This document shows positions 47,847 through 58,407 of a stretch of 64,000 nt of DNA, piece by piece. The number at the start of each line of letters is the position of its first letter. The first letter of the stretch is position 1. The notes beneath the pieces are model-generated. The model did no database searches. It had not been told where the DNA came from and saw only the letters and a program-made list of their open reading frames with translations. The stretch lies in assembly GCF_020524045.1 (NCBI RefSeq), contig NZ_JAIVKL010000004.1:106985-170984 (forward strand), in the 5' to 3' direction. The DNA is from Metabacillus litoralis (GTDB taxonomy: Bacteria > Bacillota > Bacilli > Bacillales > Bacillaceae). Position numbers and translations under genes: made by a program.

Positions 47847-47870
47847 CTTCATACAAAGGAGGAATATTCC

Positions 47871-48773
47871 TTGTCAATTATCATTTCTCAATTATTTAAT
47901 GGTTTGAGTCTCGGATCAATTTTATTATTAATCGCTTTAGGTCTTGCGATAACATTTGGTCTTATGAACATCATCAATATGGCTCATGGTGAATTCATTA
48001 TGATTGGAGCCTATACTACGTATGTTCTCCAGCAAGCATTCATTCAATATCTTCCAGAATCCATCTTTGGATTATATTTTATTCTAGCGATTCCACTATC
48101 CTTTGTGATTGCAGCATTTATTGGATTTTTAATGGAGAAATCAATTGTAAGATTTTTATATGAACGTCCACTTGATAGCTTACTAGCAACTTGGGGAGTT
48201 AGTTTGATTTTACAACAAGTAGCGAGATCAATCTTTGGAGCACCAAATGTTGCTGTTGTCGCACCAGATTGGCTAAGTGGTGCATTAACGATTGGTAGTA
48301 TGACATTTCCTTATAAACGATTATTTATTATTGCTTTAGTTGGTGTAAGTATCTTCTTGTTATTTCTTTATTTATATAAAACTCCTTCTGGGAGAAGAAT
48401 GAAGGCTGTTACATTAAATCGTGATATGGCTTCTTGCTTAGGTGTTTCCACTAGAAAAGTTGATAGTACAGCTTTTGCTTTAGGAAGCGGCTTTGCTGGG
48501 ATCGCGGGGTGTTCTTTAACCTTAATTGGCTCGATTGGCCCAACGCTGGGAACAACTTATATTGTTGATGCATTTATGATCGTTATTTTAGGTGGAGTAG
48601 GAAAGCTAAAGGGTACAGTATTGGCTGCATTAATGCTAGGTATCTTAAGTACATTTGTTGAACTATCAACAAGCGCAACAATTGCAAAAGTTATTGTCTT
48701 TGCCTTCATTATTATTTTCTTACAATGGAAACCAACAGGTCTTGTTAATGTTAGAGTGCGAGCATTAGATTAA
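47871..48773 (+). CDS. urtB: Urea ABC transporter permease UrtB
   Basis: LivH-type membrane protein. The 300-residue product has about eight spans and the signature ALGLAITFGLMNIINMAHGEFIMIGAY near the N-terminus, with FMIVILGGVGKLKGTVLAAL at the C-terminus. I chose TTG at 47871: AAAGGAGG lies 8 bases upstream, while the frame further left runs through the terminator stem and has no family similarity. Confidence 0.93.
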   Translation: MSIIISQLFNGLSLGSILLLIALGLAITFGLMNIINMAHGEFIMIGAYTTYVLQQAFIQYLPESIFGLYFILAIPLSFVIAAFIGFLMEKSIVRFLYERPLDSLLATWGVSLILQQVARSIFGAPNVAVVAPDWLSGALTIGSMTFPYKRLFIIALVGVSIFLLFLYLYKTPSGRRMKAVTLNRDMASCLGVSTRKVDSTAFALGSGFAGIAGCSLTLIGSIGPTLGTTYIVDAFMIVILGGVGKLKGTVLAALMLGILSTFVELSTSATIAKVIVFAFIIIFLQWKPTGLVNVRVRALD

Positions 48774-48786
48774 CGGAGGTGCAATT

Positions 48787-49863
48787 ATGTTGAAAAAATA
48801 TAGTCAAGGAGCCTATTACGGTGTGTTTTTTCTGATATTACTAATCGCCCCATTGCTGCTTACCGATTTTCGGATGGGGCTGCTAGCTAAATTCTTATGT
48901 TTTGCTATTATCGCTGTGGGCTTAAGCTTAATTTGGGGTTTTACCGGTATTTTAAGTTTAGGTCATGGTGTGTTCTTTGGTTTAGGGGCTTATTGTATGG
49001 CAATGTATTTAAAGCTTGAGGCATCACCAAGTGGATTACCAGATTTTATGGAATGGAATGGTATTACACAACTTCCTTTTATATGGACACTTTTTAAAAA
49101 TCCCTTCTTTGCTATAGCAGCAGCTATTCTCCTGCCATTTTGTGTTGCTTGGATTATCGGTTACTTTACGTTCAAAAATCGTATTAAGGGCGTGTTTTTC
49201 TCTCTTATATCTCAAGCGGTTGTTGTAGTAACAGTAACTTTATTTATTGGTAGTCAGCATATTACTGGTGGAACTAGTGGATTAACTAACTTTTTTACTG
49301 TTTTCCAAGTACCGCTAGCTGATCCAGGAACAAAGCAAATATTATATTTTATTACTGTAGCATTATTGGCAGTTATTATGGGTGTGTCCCTACTATTAAC
49401 AAAATCACGTTTTGGTCGTTTGTTAATTGCGATAAGAGATGGTGAAAATAGATTGCGTTTTTTAGGGTATAACCCAGCTATTTTTAAAGTGTTTATCTAT
49501 GCTTTATCTGCGGCTTTTGCTGGTATTGCAGGTGCGTTATTTGTTCTTCAAGTAGGAATTATATCTCCGGAAATGATGGGGATTATTCCTTCAATTGAAA
49601 TGGTGCTTTGGGTTGCTATTGGTGGAAGATATTCTATTTTAGGTGCTGCAATAGGAGCTATTTTAACGAATGGTGCTAAAAGCTTTTTAAGTGAAACATA
49701 TCCAGATTTCTGGACAATTTTCCTTGGAGGTTTATTCTTACTAGTTGTTTTATATTTACCAAATGGTTTAGCAGGTTTAGTTGAACAAATGAAAGCTCGT
49801 TTTAGCTCTAATAAGGAAAAAAAGGAGGTAAAACAACGTGAAGCCGATTCTCTCGTGTCGTAA
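48787..49863 (+). CDS. urtC: Urea ABC transporter permease UrtC
   Basis: LivM-type membrane protein, 358 residues and about nine spans. It has GLSLIWGFTGILSLGHGVFFGLGAYCMAMYLKLEA near the N-terminus, SQHITGGTSGLTNF, and the loop IRDGENRLRFLGYNPAIFKVFIYALSAAFAGIAGALF. GGAGGTG precedes the ATG. Its last 26 bases overlap urtD. Confidence 0.94.
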   Translation: MLKKYSQGAYYGVFFLILLIAPLLLTDFRMGLLAKFLCFAIIAVGLSLIWGFTGILSLGHGVFFGLGAYCMAMYLKLEASPSGLPDFMEWNGITQLPFIWTLFKNPFFAIAAAILLPFCVAWIIGYFTFKNRIKGVFFSLISQAVVVVTVTLFIGSQHITGGTSGLTNFFTVFQVPLADPGTKQILYFITVALLAVIMGVSLLLTKSRFGRLLIAIRDGENRLRFLGYNPAIFKVFIYALSAAFAGIAGALFVLQVGIISPEMMGIIPSIEMVLWVAIGGRYSILGAAIGAILTNGAKSFLSETYPDFWTIFLGGLFLLVVLYLPNGLAGLVEQMKARFSSNKEKKEVKQREADSLVS

Positions 49864-50581
49864 TGTTATGGTTGATTTTTCTGGATTTAAAGCCCTTCAA
49901 GGTGTAGATCTAGATGTGCAAAATAAAGAGGTGTTATTTTTAATTGGTCCAAATGGAGCTGGGAAAACCACTTTACTAGATTGTATTTGTGGAAAAACTA
50001 GAGCAAGTAGTGGGCAAATTCTTTTTGAAGAAAAAATTGAGTTGTCAAAACTACCTGAACAGAAGATCGTCCAGGAAGGAATTGCTCGGAAGTTTCAGGC
50101 ACCTTCCATTTTCCTTCATTTAACACCTTTTGAAAATTTAGAAATTGCGATGAAGCAGAAGAAAAGCTTACTATCCATTTTATTAGCAAAAATGACTCAA
50201 GTTCAGCGTGAGAAAATCGAGGCGATTTTAAAGCAGGTTGGTTTGTTTGAAGATCGTCATAAATTAGCAGGGTCATTATCTCATGGACAAAAGCAATGGC
50301 TTGAAATTGGGATGCAACTTATTCAAGAACCTACTTTACTATTATTAGATGAACCTATTGCTGGTATGTCGGGTGAAGAACGAACAAAGACGGGTGAGTT
50401 AATTAAAGAGATAGCTAATGACTGTACAGTAGTAGTGGTGGAACATGATATGGAGTTCGTTCGAAATTTCTCAAGTAAAGTCGTTGTGATGCATGAGGGG
50501 AAAGTGCTTTGTCAGGGCTCGATGAAGGATATTCAAGAAAACGAAGAAGTGAAGAATGTTTACTTAGGAAGGAGTGGTTAA
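49838..50581 (+). CDS. urtD: Urea ABC transporter ATP-binding protein UrtD
   Basis: LivG-type ATPase. The 247-residue product has Walker A GPNGAGKTT, the signature SLSHGQKQWLEIG (the HGQ variant typical of UrtD) and Walker B LLLLDEPIAGM. GTG at 49838 lies within urtC, 9 bases after AAAGGAGGT. urtE follows one base after its stop. Confidence 0.95.
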   Translation: MKPILSCRNVMVDFSGFKALQGVDLDVQNKEVLFLIGPNGAGKTTLLDCICGKTRASSGQILFEEKIELSKLPEQKIVQEGIARKFQAPSIFLHLTPFENLEIAMKQKKSLLSILLAKMTQVQREKIEAILKQVGLFEDRHKLAGSLSHGQKQWLEIGMQLIQEPTLLLLDEPIAGMSGEERTKTGELIKEIANDCTVVVVEHDMEFVRNFSSKVVVMHEGKVLCQGSMKDIQENEEVKNVYLGRSG

Positions 50582-50582
50582 T

Positions 50583-51284
50583 ATGCTTCATGTGTCAGAG
50601 CTACAAGCTGGTTATAACGAGACAATGATTTTACGGAATGTTGAATTTGATATTCAAAAGGGGAAAATTGTCGGGCTTTTAGGTAGAAATGGTGTGGGAA
50701 AGACAACTTTAGTGAAAGTGTTGATGGGACTTATCCCTACAGTTAACGGTCAAGTTGTATTTGATGGGAAATCCTTAAAAAAGGAAAAGCCTGAGCATCG
50801 AGCACGAGCAGGAATAGCATATGTTCCACAAGGAAGAGAGATTTTTTCAGATTTAACAATAAAGGAGAATCTTCTTATTGGGATGGAAGCACTTCCGAAA
50901 TCGCAACGTTCAAAAACAATACCTGAGGAAATATTTCAATGGTTTCCTGTACTGAAAGAAATGATTGATCGTCGAGGTGGGGATCTTAGTGGTGGTCAAC
51001 AGCAACAGCTAGCCATTGCGAGAGCGTTAATTTCAAACCCGAAGCTTCTTCTTTTAGATGAGCCAATGGAAGGAATACAACCGTCAATTGTTCAATTGAT
51101 TCAAGATGTTTTAGTGAAAATAGCAAAAGAAAAAGATATGTCAATTATATTAGTTGAACATAATTTAGATGCTGTTTTATCATGTGCGGATCATTATTAT
51201 ATTCTAGATCGTGGTTGTATGGTGATGAATGGAAATTGTGAAAATGTTAATGAAGATGAACTATATAAGCACTTAGCCGTTTAA
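50583..51284 (+). CDS. urtE: Urea ABC transporter ATP-binding protein UrtE
   Basis: LivF-type ATPase, 233 residues, with Walker [10 protein letters not shown], signature [15 protein letters not shown], Walker [13 protein letters not shown] and H-loop VEHNLD. ATG at 50583 lies 8-9 bases after AAGGAGTGG; a GTG at 50574 falls within that site. ureA begins 14 bases after its stop, so transporter and enzyme genes share a transcript. Confidence 0.95.
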   Translation: MLHVSELQAGYNETMILRNVEFDIQKGKIVGLLGRNGVGKTTLVKVLMGLIPTVNGQVVFDGKSLKKEKPEHRARAGIAYVPQGREIFSDLTIKENLLIGMEALPKSQRSKTIPEEIFQWFPVLKEMIDRRGGDLSGGQQQQLAIARALISNPKLLLLDEPMEGIQPSIVQLIQDVLVKIAKEKDMSIILVEHNLDAVLSCADHYYILDRGCMVMNGNCENVNEDELYKHLAV

Positions 51285-51297
51285 GGAGGAAATATCA

Positions 51298-51600
51298 ATG
51301 AAGCTTACATCTCGTGAGCAAGAAAAGCTCATGATTGTCGTTGCAGCTGATTTAGCGAGAAGGCGACAAAAAAGGGGGTTGAAATTAAATTATCCCGAAG
51401 CTATAGCTATTTTAACTTATGAAGTAATGGAAGGAGCAAGAGATGGTAAATCAGTATCTCAATTAATGCAGGATGGTCGTCATATTTTATCTCGAGAAGA
51501 TGTGATGGAAGGTATCCCTGAAATGATTCATGACATTCAGGTAGAAGCAACATTTCCTGATGGAACGAAGTTAGTTACAGTTCATGATCCTATCCAATAG
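51298..51600 (+). CDS. ureA: Urease gamma subunit
   Basis: The 100-residue product is the small structural subunit of urease (urea to ammonia and carbamate). It starts [23 protein letters not shown] and contains [24 protein letters not shown] and [18 protein letters not shown], all typical. AAGGAGG precedes the ATG. Confidence 0.97.
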   Translation: MKLTSREQEKLMIVVAADLARRRQKRGLKLNYPEAIAILTYEVMEGARDGKSVSQLMQDGRHILSREDVMEGIPEMIHDIQVEATFPDGTKLVTVHDPIQ

Positions 51601-51635
51601 GTGGGTACATTAAATAAGAGTTAGAGGTGATGCTC

Positions 51636-51944
51636 ATGATTCCAGGTCAATATAAGTTAAAGAAAACTCCTATTATATGTAATGAAAATAAGGAAGTAAC
51701 GAAAGTTGAGGTTGTTAATATTGGTGATCGACCTATTCAAGTAGGATCCCATTTTCATTTTTTTGAAGTGAATACTTTTCTTGAGTTTAATAGAGTAGAT
51801 TCATTTGGTAAAAGATTAAATATTGCAGCTGGTACAGCTGTTCGTTTTGAACCAGGAGACAAAAAAGAAGTAGAGCTTATACCTTTCTCAGGAGAAAGAA
51901 AAGTATATGGCTTGAATAATTTAACAAATGACTCGTTAGGGTAA
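51636..51944 (+). CDS. ureB: Urease beta subunit
   Basis: The 102-residue product begins MIPGQY and has [21 protein letters not shown] and [25 protein letters not shown], the UreB core. ATG at 51636 is the start: GAGGTGAT lies just upstream and MIPG is the conserved N-terminus; earlier in-frame ATG codons are unlikely. Confidence 0.97.
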   Translation: MIPGQYKLKKTPIICNENKEVTKVEVVNIGDRPIQVGSHFHFFEVNTFLEFNRVDSFGKRLNIAAGTAVRFEPGDKKEVELIPFSGERKVYGLNNLTNDSLG

Positions 51945-51956
51945 AGGAGTGTAAGT

Positions 51957-53663
51957 ATGAGCTTTCAGATGTCGAGACATCAATATGCCGATATGTTCGG
52001 TCCGACGGTTGGTGATCAGGTAAGGTTAGGAGACACTGAACTATTTATTGAAGTAGAAAAAGATTACACAACATATGGTGATGAAGTAAAATTTGGTGGA
52101 GGTAAGGTGATCCGCGATGGAATGGGTCAACATCCATTGGCAACAAGAAAAGATGTTGTTGACCTTGTCATTACGAATGCGTTAATTCTTGATTATTCAG
52201 GAATTTATAAAGCTGATATTGGTGTTAAAGACGGTGTTATTACTTCGATCGGTAAAGCTGGTAATCCTTTATTAATGGACTCTATTGATATTGTTATTGG
52301 AGCTTCAACAGAGGTCATTGCAGCTGAAGGGATGATTGTGACAGCTGGAGGTATTGATGCACATATTCATTTTATTTGTCCACAACAAATTCAAACAGCA
52401 ATCGAGTCAGGTGTAACAACAATGATCGGTGGAGGTACAGGTCCAGCGACTGGAACGAATGCAACAACATGTACACCTGGTAAGTGGAATATTCAAAATA
52501 TGCTAAAAGCTGCTGAAGAATTTCCGATGAATATTGGGTTTCTTGGTAAAGGAAATGCATCTAATGAAGAGGCTTTAATAGAACAGATAGAAGCAGGAGC
52601 AATTGGACTTAAGCTTCATGAAGATTGGGGAACAACTTCATCAAATATTGATAAAGCGTTAACCGTTGCAGATAAATACGATATTCAAGTTGCGATTCAT
52701 AGTGATACGTTAAATGAAGGTGGATTTGTAGAAGATACAATTAATGCAATTAATGGTCGTGTTATTCACACGTATCATACAGAAGGAGCAGGAGGCGGTC
52801 ATGCGCCAGATATAATTAAAGCGGCTTCATACCCGAATATTCTTCCTTCTTCTACTAATCCAACAAGACCTTATACTGTCAATACAATTGCAGAGCATTT
52901 AGATATGCTTATGGTTTGTCATCATTTAGATCCTTCCGTTCCTGAAGACTTAGCATTTGCTGATTCAAGAATACGAAAGGAAACAATCGCAGCTGAAGAT
53001 ATTCTCCATGATCTAGGAGTGTTTAGTATGATCAGCTCTGATTCGCAAGCAATGGGAAGAGTTGGAGAAGTGATTTCGAGAACATGGCAAACAGCAGATA
53101 AAATGAAGCGACAACGAGGCGAACTTGTTGATGGTGAACAAAATGATAATTCAAGAGCAAAAAGATATATTGCGAAATATACGATAAACCCTGCACTAAC
53201 TCATGGGATATCAGATTACGTTGGTTCAATCGAAGTAGGGAAAGTAGCAGATATCGTCTTATGGGACCCTGGATTTTTTGGTGTGAAACCAGAGCTTATT
53301 GTAAAAGGTGGAATGATTGCTTGGAGTGTAATGGGTGATCCTAATGCCTCAATACCAACCCCACAGCCAGCATTATATCGTCCGATGTTTGCTAGCTTTG
53401 GTAAAGCGAAATATTCAACTTCTATGACTTTTATCTCTAAAGCTGCATATGAACAAAAAGTTCATGAAGAACTTCGTCTAGAAAAGAAAATTGCTGTTGT
53501 AAAAAATATCCGGCAGCTACAAAAAGCTGATATGAAATTAAATGGGGAAACACCCGAAATAGAGGTAGATCCACAAACGTATGAAGTAAAGGTAGATGGT
53601 GAGCTAATAACCTGTGAACCAGATGAAAAAGTTGCTTTAGCGCAACGATATTTCTTATTTTGA
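51957..53663 (+). CDS. ureC: Urease alpha subunit (catalytic)
   Basis: The nickel-containing catalytic subunit, 568 residues. Nickel ligands are visible: HIH (His136, His138), the lysine to be carbamylated in GLKLHEDWG (Lys219), [16 protein letters not shown], the mobile-flap [22 protein letters not shown] with catalytic His, and the Asp in [11 protein letters not shown]. All active-site residues known for the family are intact, so the enzyme should be functional when matured by UreDEFG. Confidence 0.98.
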   Translation: MSFQMSRHQYADMFGPTVGDQVRLGDTELFIEVEKDYTTYGDEVKFGGGKVIRDGMGQHPLATRKDVVDLVITNALILDYSGIYKADIGVKDGVITSIGKAGNPLLMDSIDIVIGASTEVIAAEGMIVTAGGIDAHIHFICPQQIQTAIESGVTTMIGGGTGPATGTNATTCTPGKWNIQNMLKAAEEFPMNIGFLGKGNASNEEALIEQIEAGAIGLKLHEDWGTTSSNIDKALTVADKYDIQVAIHSDTLNEGGFVEDTINAINGRVIHTYHTEGAGGGHAPDIIKAASYPNILPSSTNPTRPYTVNTIAEHLDMLMVCHHLDPSVPEDLAFADSRIRKETIAAEDILHDLGVFSMISSDSQAMGRVGEVISRTWQTADKMKRQRGELVDGEQNDNSRAKRYIAKYTINPALTHGISDYVGSIEVGKVADIVLWDPGFFGVKPELIVKGGMIAWSVMGDPNASIPTPQPALYRPMFASFGKAKYSTSMTFISKAAYEQKVHEELRLEKKIAVVKNIRQLQKADMKLNGETPEIEVDPQTYEVKVDGELITCEPDEKVALAQRYFLF

Positions 53664-53672
53664 GGTGAAAAG

Positions 53673-54119
53673 ATGATTATTGAGAAAATAGTTGGAAATG
53701 TAAAAGAATTAGACAAAGCTCCACATCATGTTGAACGTGTTTATTTAAGAAGTGATGATTTAGTGAAAAAGATCCAAAGAGTGAAAACAGATCATGGAAA
53801 AGAACTTGGTATTCGACTGAAAGATGTGAAGGAACTAACAGATGGCGATATTTTATATCAAGATGAAAAAAACTCAATAATTATTAGTGTTGTTGAAGAT
53901 GATGTAATTGTCATAAAGCCTACGAGTATCTTACAGATGGGGGAAATTGCCCATCAGCTTGGAAATCGCCATCTCCCAGCTCAATTTGAGAACAGTGAAA
54001 TGGTTGTTCAATACGATTATTTGGTAGAAAAACTACTAAAAGAATTGGAAGTTCCATTTGTGAGAGAAAACAGGAGAATGAACAAAGCATTTAAACACAT
54101 CGGACATTCTCATGACTAA
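53673..54119 (+). CDS. ureE: Urease accessory protein UreE (nickel chaperone)
   Basis: The 148-residue protein delivers nickel to apo-urease. It has the N-terminal peptide-binding-like domain and a C-terminal metal-binding domain with [17 protein letters not shown]. The C-terminal tail is short, with only a HIGHSHD-type histidine group instead of a long His-rich tail. It overlaps ureF by 8 bases. Confidence 0.95.
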   Translation: MIIEKIVGNVKELDKAPHHVERVYLRSDDLVKKIQRVKTDHGKELGIRLKDVKELTDGDILYQDEKNSIIISVVEDDVIVIKPTSILQMGEIAHQLGNRHLPAQFENSEMVVQYDYLVEKLLKELEVPFVRENRRMNKAFKHIGHSHD

Positions 54120-54798
54120 TCAATTGTTTCACTTGCTACAAATTTGTGATTCTAATTTTCCTTCAGGTGCATTTTCTCATTCATTTGGACTTGAAACATA
54201 TATACAAGAAAACAAAGTATATAATAAGGAAAGTTTTTTAGTAGCATTGAAGGAATTTATTAAAACACAGTTCGTCTATACTGACGGAATGGCTTGTCGG
54301 ATTGCATATGAATCTATGAAAAGTAATGTCCTTGATAAGGTGTGGCAAATAGATTCTGAATTGTTTGCATTAGCACTGGCAAAGGAAACTCGTGAAGGAA
54401 ACAGAAGGATTGGTAGACAGCTAGCAAAAGTCATGGATGAATTATATGTGAATGATTATCTTATTGAATATCGTGAAAAGCTTGTAAAAAAACAAGTTCA
54501 TGGACATAGCTCTATCGTTTTTGCTATGGTCTGCTTAGGGTTAGAAGTTGATTTAAAAACAACACTAGAAACCTATTTGTTTGCGACAACTTCCTCATTA
54601 GTCCAAAATGCAGTTCGAGGTATTCCTCTAGGGCAAACGGATGGTCAAAAACTATTGATCGAGATTCAACCATATTTAAATGAAATAATTGAAGAAATAC
54701 TATCACTTGATGAAGCTGATTTTGGTGCTGGTGCCCAAGGTTTAGAGATTGCTCAAATGCTACATGAAGAGCTGTCTGTTCGATTATTTATGTCATAA
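54112..54798 (+). CDS. ureF: Urease accessory protein UreF
   Basis: The 228-residue helical protein forms the UreDFG activation complex. The N-terminal [25 protein letters not shown] is the family hallmark, followed by [13 protein letters not shown] and [16 protein letters not shown]. It overlaps ureE, so translation is coupled. Confidence 0.95.
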   Translation: MTNQLFHLLQICDSNFPSGAFSHSFGLETYIQENKVYNKESFLVALKEFIKTQFVYTDGMACRIAYESMKSNVLDKVWQIDSELFALALAKETREGNRRIGRQLAKVMDELYVNDYLIEYREKLVKKQVHGHSSIVFAMVCLGLEVDLKTTLETYLFATTSSLVQNAVRGIPLGQTDGQKLLIEIQPYLNEIIEEILSLDEADFGAGAQGLEIAQMLHEELSVRLFMS

Positions 54799-54824
54799 TA
54801 TTATTTGAAGGGATGTAATCATAC

Positions 54825-55442
54825 ATGAGTGAACCAATACGAATTGGGGTTGGAGGACCTGTAGGTGCAGGTAAGACATTATTAGTAGATAAATTAACAA
54901 GAGAGTTAATGAGTGAATTGGAAATTGCCGTTATTACAAATGATATTTATACAAAAGAAGATGCGCAATTCTTAATAAAAAATGGAGCGCTTCCTGAAGA
55001 CCGTATTATTGGTGTTGAGACAGGAGGTTGTCCACATACAGCCATACGTGAAGATGCGTCAATGAATTTTGATGCCATTGATGAATTAAATGAACGTCAC
55101 CCAAACCTTGATTTGATTTTTGTTGAAAGTGGCGGAGATAATCTTGCAGCTACGTTTAGTCCGGAATTAGTGGATTTTTCAATTTATATCATAGACGTTG
55201 CGCAGGGAGAAAAAATCCCTCGTAAAGGTGGTCAGGGAATGATTAAATCGGATTTATTTATTATAAATAAGACTGATTTAGCACCATATGTTGGAGCTGA
55301 TCTTGAAATTATGCGGAAAGATACACTAGTTTCTCGTGGAGACAGACCATTTATATTTACGAATCTCAAAGATGGCTCAGGAGTGAAAGATGTGGTGGAT
55401 TGGATTCGTAAGGAAGCGTTTTTAGTTGGATTAGAAGCATGA
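54825..55442 (+). CDS. ureG: Urease accessory GTPase UreG
   Basis: SIMIBI GTPase that powers nickel insertion. The 205-residue product has P-loop GGPVGAGKT (residues 10-18), [12 protein letters not shown], the metal-binding CPH in [25 protein letters not shown] and the guanine motif INKTDLAP. The stop overlaps the ureD ATG. Confidence 0.97.
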   Translation: MSEPIRIGVGGPVGAGKTLLVDKLTRELMSELEIAVITNDIYTKEDAQFLIKNGALPEDRIIGVETGGCPHTAIREDASMNFDAIDELNERHPNLDLIFVESGGDNLAATFSPELVDFSIYIIDVAQGEKIPRKGGQGMIKSDLFIINKTDLAPYVGADLEIMRKDTLVSRGDRPFIFTNLKDGSGVKDVVDWIRKEAFLVGLEA

Positions 55443-56251
55443 CGTATACAGGCTACCTGCAACTTGAGGTAGGCAAAAAACATGATCGGTCTGTTATTTC
55501 GAATAGTTATTTTGATGGAGTTTTCAAAATCACACGTCCTACCTATCTTCCGAATGGCTTGCCATTGCTTACACTTATTCATGTAGGTGGAGGGTATGTT
55601 GACGGAGATCGTTATAAAACGGAGGTAACAATAGGTGATGGGGCAAAATTTGCATTAACAACCCAAGCCTCTACAAAGGTCTATAAATGTTTAAAGTATG
55701 GTGTTTCACAAGAAATGGATTATTTCTTAGGTAATGAAAGTGAGTTGTTTCTTAAACAAGACTCATTAATTTTATATAAAGATGCAGATTTTAAGCAATA
55801 TACAAATGTTTATATGAAATCATCGTCTGTTTTTTACTATACTGAAATTGTAACTCCGGGTTGGTCAGCAGATGGTTTGCTTTTTCAATATAAAAAACTA
55901 GCAATGAAAATGAAAGTCTACGTAGATGATAAGCTTGAAATTTTTGATCATCAGCTCCTACAGCCATGTAATCAGCTTGAAAATTTGATGCAGCTTGAAG
56001 GATATAGTCATATTGGCACACTATTTATCATTCATCCTGAAATAAATGATGAACTCCTTCAAGAAGTAAGAAGTTCTCTAAATGATGTTAAGAATGTACG
56101 AGTCGGTATCAGTGGATTAAATGTAAAAGGGATGGTTGTTAGGATTTTAGCTTACAGTACTCCTGCTGTAGAATCTACTTTCTCAAAATGTGAAAAAATC
56201 CTTCATGATAAATTATATAAAACAGAGCAAATTAATTGGCGGAAAAGCTAA
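55439..56251 (+). CDS. ureD: Urease accessory protein UreD (UreH)
   Basis: The 270-residue beta-rich scaffold of the activation complex. Recognisable segments are [36 protein letters not shown] and [15 protein letters not shown]. Placement at the end of the operon (ureABCEFGD) is typical for Bacillus. It overlaps ureG by four bases. No nickel transporter gene is seen after it. Confidence 0.93.
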   Translation: MTYTGYLQLEVGKKHDRSVISNSYFDGVFKITRPTYLPNGLPLLTLIHVGGGYVDGDRYKTEVTIGDGAKFALTTQASTKVYKCLKYGVSQEMDYFLGNESELFLKQDSLILYKDADFKQYTNVYMKSSSVFYYTEIVTPGWSADGLLFQYKKLAMKMKVYVDDKLEIFDHQLLQPCNQLENLMQLEGYSHIGTLFIIHPEINDELLQEVRSSLNDVKNVRVGISGLNVKGMVVRILAYSTPAVESTFSKCEKILHDKLYKTEQINWRKS

Positions 56252-56413
56252 AAATTACCAGAGGGAAATAGAGTCTTCATTTCCAAGATATTAGTGCAAA
56301 TTATAGCTTTCTTGCATGAATATAAGAAGATAAAACCTTTTAAAACGATTGCATTCATAGTATGATAGTCATAGATATATCGAGTACAAGGTGTAATCCG
56401 AGAGGAGATTATC

Positions 56414-56881
56414 ATGGAACTATCAAAAGTAGTTGTATTTCGTGCAGGTGATGAAGAATATGGCTTGCCGATTCAACACGTTATTTCTATTGAAAAACTA
56501 GAAGATATAAACGTCATTCCTAATATGCCCAACTATATGAAGGGTGTTGTAAAGGTCAGAGGAGAATTAATACCTGTTCTTGATACAAATAGAATTCTTT
56601 ATCATCAAGACAGTATCATTGATGAACAAACGACAAAATTAATTGTTGTTCATTCTGATGAAATTTCTTCGGCACTTATTGTAAAGGAAGCAAAAGAAAT
56701 TCTTGATATTCAAGAAGAACAATTAAAGTCTATATCAGTAGGCGCTTTTCAAGCTACTAAATACTTTGCAGCTGTTGCAAGCATAAAAGATCGTCTTATC
56801 ACGATCATTGATCCAAACTTATTAATTGCTGGACTTGAAGGCATCGCTATTGTGAAAGAAGAGATTGTAAGTCACCAATAA
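56414..56881 (+). CDS. cheW: CheW-domain chemotaxis coupling protein
   Basis: The 155-residue product is a single CheW domain: VVFRAGDEEYGLPIQHVISIEKLEDINVIPNMPNYMKGVVKVRGELIPVLD spans the first beta subdomain, and AAVASIKDRLITIIDPNLLI the second. CheW links chemoreceptors to CheA. It stands alone here, without cheA, receptor or flagellar genes, so it is probably an accessory coupling protein; partners cannot be named. AGAGGAGAT precedes the ATG. Confidence 0.85.
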   Translation: MELSKVVVFRAGDEEYGLPIQHVISIEKLEDINVIPNMPNYMKGVVKVRGELIPVLDTNRILYHQDSIIDEQTTKLIVVHSDEISSALIVKEAKEILDIQEEQLKSISVGAFQATKYFAAVASIKDRLITIIDPNLLIAGLEGIAIVKEEIVSHQ

Positions 56882-56901
56882 TTATATTGGTGGCTTTATT
56901 T
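56870..56901 (+). terminator. Terminator of cheW
   Basis: AGTCACCAAT pairs with ATTGGTGGCT around AATTAT, then TTTATTT; the left arm overlaps the last codons and stop. Confidence 0.7.
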
Positions 56902-56999
56902 GTATTAATGATTTTCTAGTATAGTAAACGATGTATGAAAACAATTTTTCCGTAATCATGGTAAAATAATAAGAAGAAAATGATGTGTGGTGAAGGAGT

Positions 57000-58235
57000 A
57001 TGGGACAAACGACTAATAGAAGAATCATTTTACATGTTGATATGAATAGTTTTTATGCTTCTGTTGAAATGGCTTATGATCCTTCACTTAAAGGAAAACC
57101 GCTTGCTATAGCTGGAAATGTTGAGGAGAGAAAAGGGATCATTGTTACTTGCAGCTATGAAGCACGTGCAAGGGGAGTAAAAACGACTATGCCACTTTGG
57201 CAAGCTAAAAAGTTATGCCCAGAGCTTATAATCAAAAAGCCTAACTTTGATCGTTACCGCTCTGCATCAAGAGCAATGTTTGATTTACTAAGGGAGTTTA
57301 CTGATCGCGTTGAACCAGTGTCAATTGATGAAGGTTATGTAGATTTTAGTGAATTTGATGGAGCTAAGCCGTTAGAGTTGGCAAAATCAATCCAAGATCG
57401 TCTCCTTGACGAACTTTTATTGCCTTGTAGCATTGGGATTGCTCCTAATAAATTTTTAGCAAAAATGGCTTCAAATATGAAGAAGCCTCTTGGAATCTCA
57501 ATTTTAAGAAAGCGAGATTTACCTGTAAAACTTTGGCCACTACCTGCTAATGAAATGCATGGTATAGGTGAAAAAACAGCAGAAAAACTGAGAACAATTA
57601 ATATAAATACAATCTTTGATGTTGCACACGCTGATTCTGTTCAACTTAAAGCGCTATTAGGGATCAATGGAGAACGCTTAAAAGAACGAGCGAATGGGAT
57701 TGATTTAAGAGAAGTAGATCCTGATTCAATTTATGATTTTAAAAGCATTGGAAATTCTTCGACACTCTCTAAAAATACAACAAATGAAACAGAAATTAAT
57801 GAAGTTTTATATAAGCTTGCACGCTCTGTTTCTATACGAATGAAACGAAAAGATGTACTAGCAAGTAAAATCTTCATCACTATTCGCTTTGGAAATTTAA
57901 AAACAATTACTAGAAGCAAGAAATTAGAGAATCCTATTGATGATGAAGCAGATTTATATAAAATAGCAAGACAGATGTTTTATTCACACTGGGAGGATGA
58001 GCCGATAAGATTATTAGGTATTACAGGCCAAGAGTTAATTGAAAAAAATGATGCGATTAAGCAGTTAGATTTGTTTTCCTTCGAAAAAGATGCGAAAGCT
58101 GAGCCACTTTTATCTGTTATTGATAAAATTAATTCAAAGTATGGAAATCAGCTTATTACACGAGGGGTAAAAGGTGAAAAGAAGCAAGATGATTCAGCTG
58201 GAACTAGCTTTAATAAAGATTTTTTAAGGGAGTAA
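57000..58235 (+). CDS. polYB: DNA polymerase IV (Y family), PolYB/YqjH type
   Basis: Translesion polymerase. The 411-residue protein has catalytic Asp14 (LHVDMNSFYASVE), Asp110-Glu111 (SIDEGYVDFS), a helix-hairpin-helix (NEMHGIGEKTAEKL) and a little-finger domain. A sliding-clamp-binding QLDLF is at 355-359. The upstream in-frame stop at 56991 forces the ATG at 57000, although AAGGAG is only one base before it; pairing through GTGGTGA a few bases further up gives normal spacing. An extended -10 (TGGTAAAAT, 56959-56967) lies upstream. Confidence 0.95.
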   Translation: MGQTTNRRIILHVDMNSFYASVEMAYDPSLKGKPLAIAGNVEERKGIIVTCSYEARARGVKTTMPLWQAKKLCPELIIKKPNFDRYRSASRAMFDLLREFTDRVEPVSIDEGYVDFSEFDGAKPLELAKSIQDRLLDELLLPCSIGIAPNKFLAKMASNMKKPLGISILRKRDLPVKLWPLPANEMHGIGEKTAEKLRTININTIFDVAHADSVQLKALLGINGERLKERANGIDLREVDPDSIYDFKSIGNSSTLSKNTTNETEINEVLYKLARSVSIRMKRKDVLASKIFITIRFGNLKTITRSKKLENPIDDEADLYKIARQMFYSHWEDEPIRLLGITGQELIEKNDAIKQLDLFSFEKDAKAEPLLSVIDKINSKYGNQLITRGVKGEKKQDDSAGTSFNKDFLRE

Positions 58236-58346
58236 GCGATTACATAAGATATGTTACTTGAAATGTATCTTAAAAATGTGTTATTTTCAAAGTTGTAGTC
58301 ATAATAAATAATTCGAATTGTGTGTTAATTTAAAAGAAGTGTCGGA

Positions 58347-58374
58347 AAACTAAATCTTTTTTGTTTAGTTTTTA
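58347..58374 (+). terminator. Terminator after polYB
   Basis: AAAACTAAA pairs with TTTAGTTTT around TCTTTTTTG. It lies just before gndA and leaves little room for a separate gndA promoter downstream. Confidence 0.55.
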
Positions 58375-58407
58375 CATACTATCAAGGATGAGAAGGGACG
58401 TAAGCGA

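Noticed and set aside
47784..47870. N-terminal extension of urtB
   Set aside because: It lies in the loop and right arm of the intercistronic terminator; the conserved UrtB start with AAAGGAGG is at 47871.
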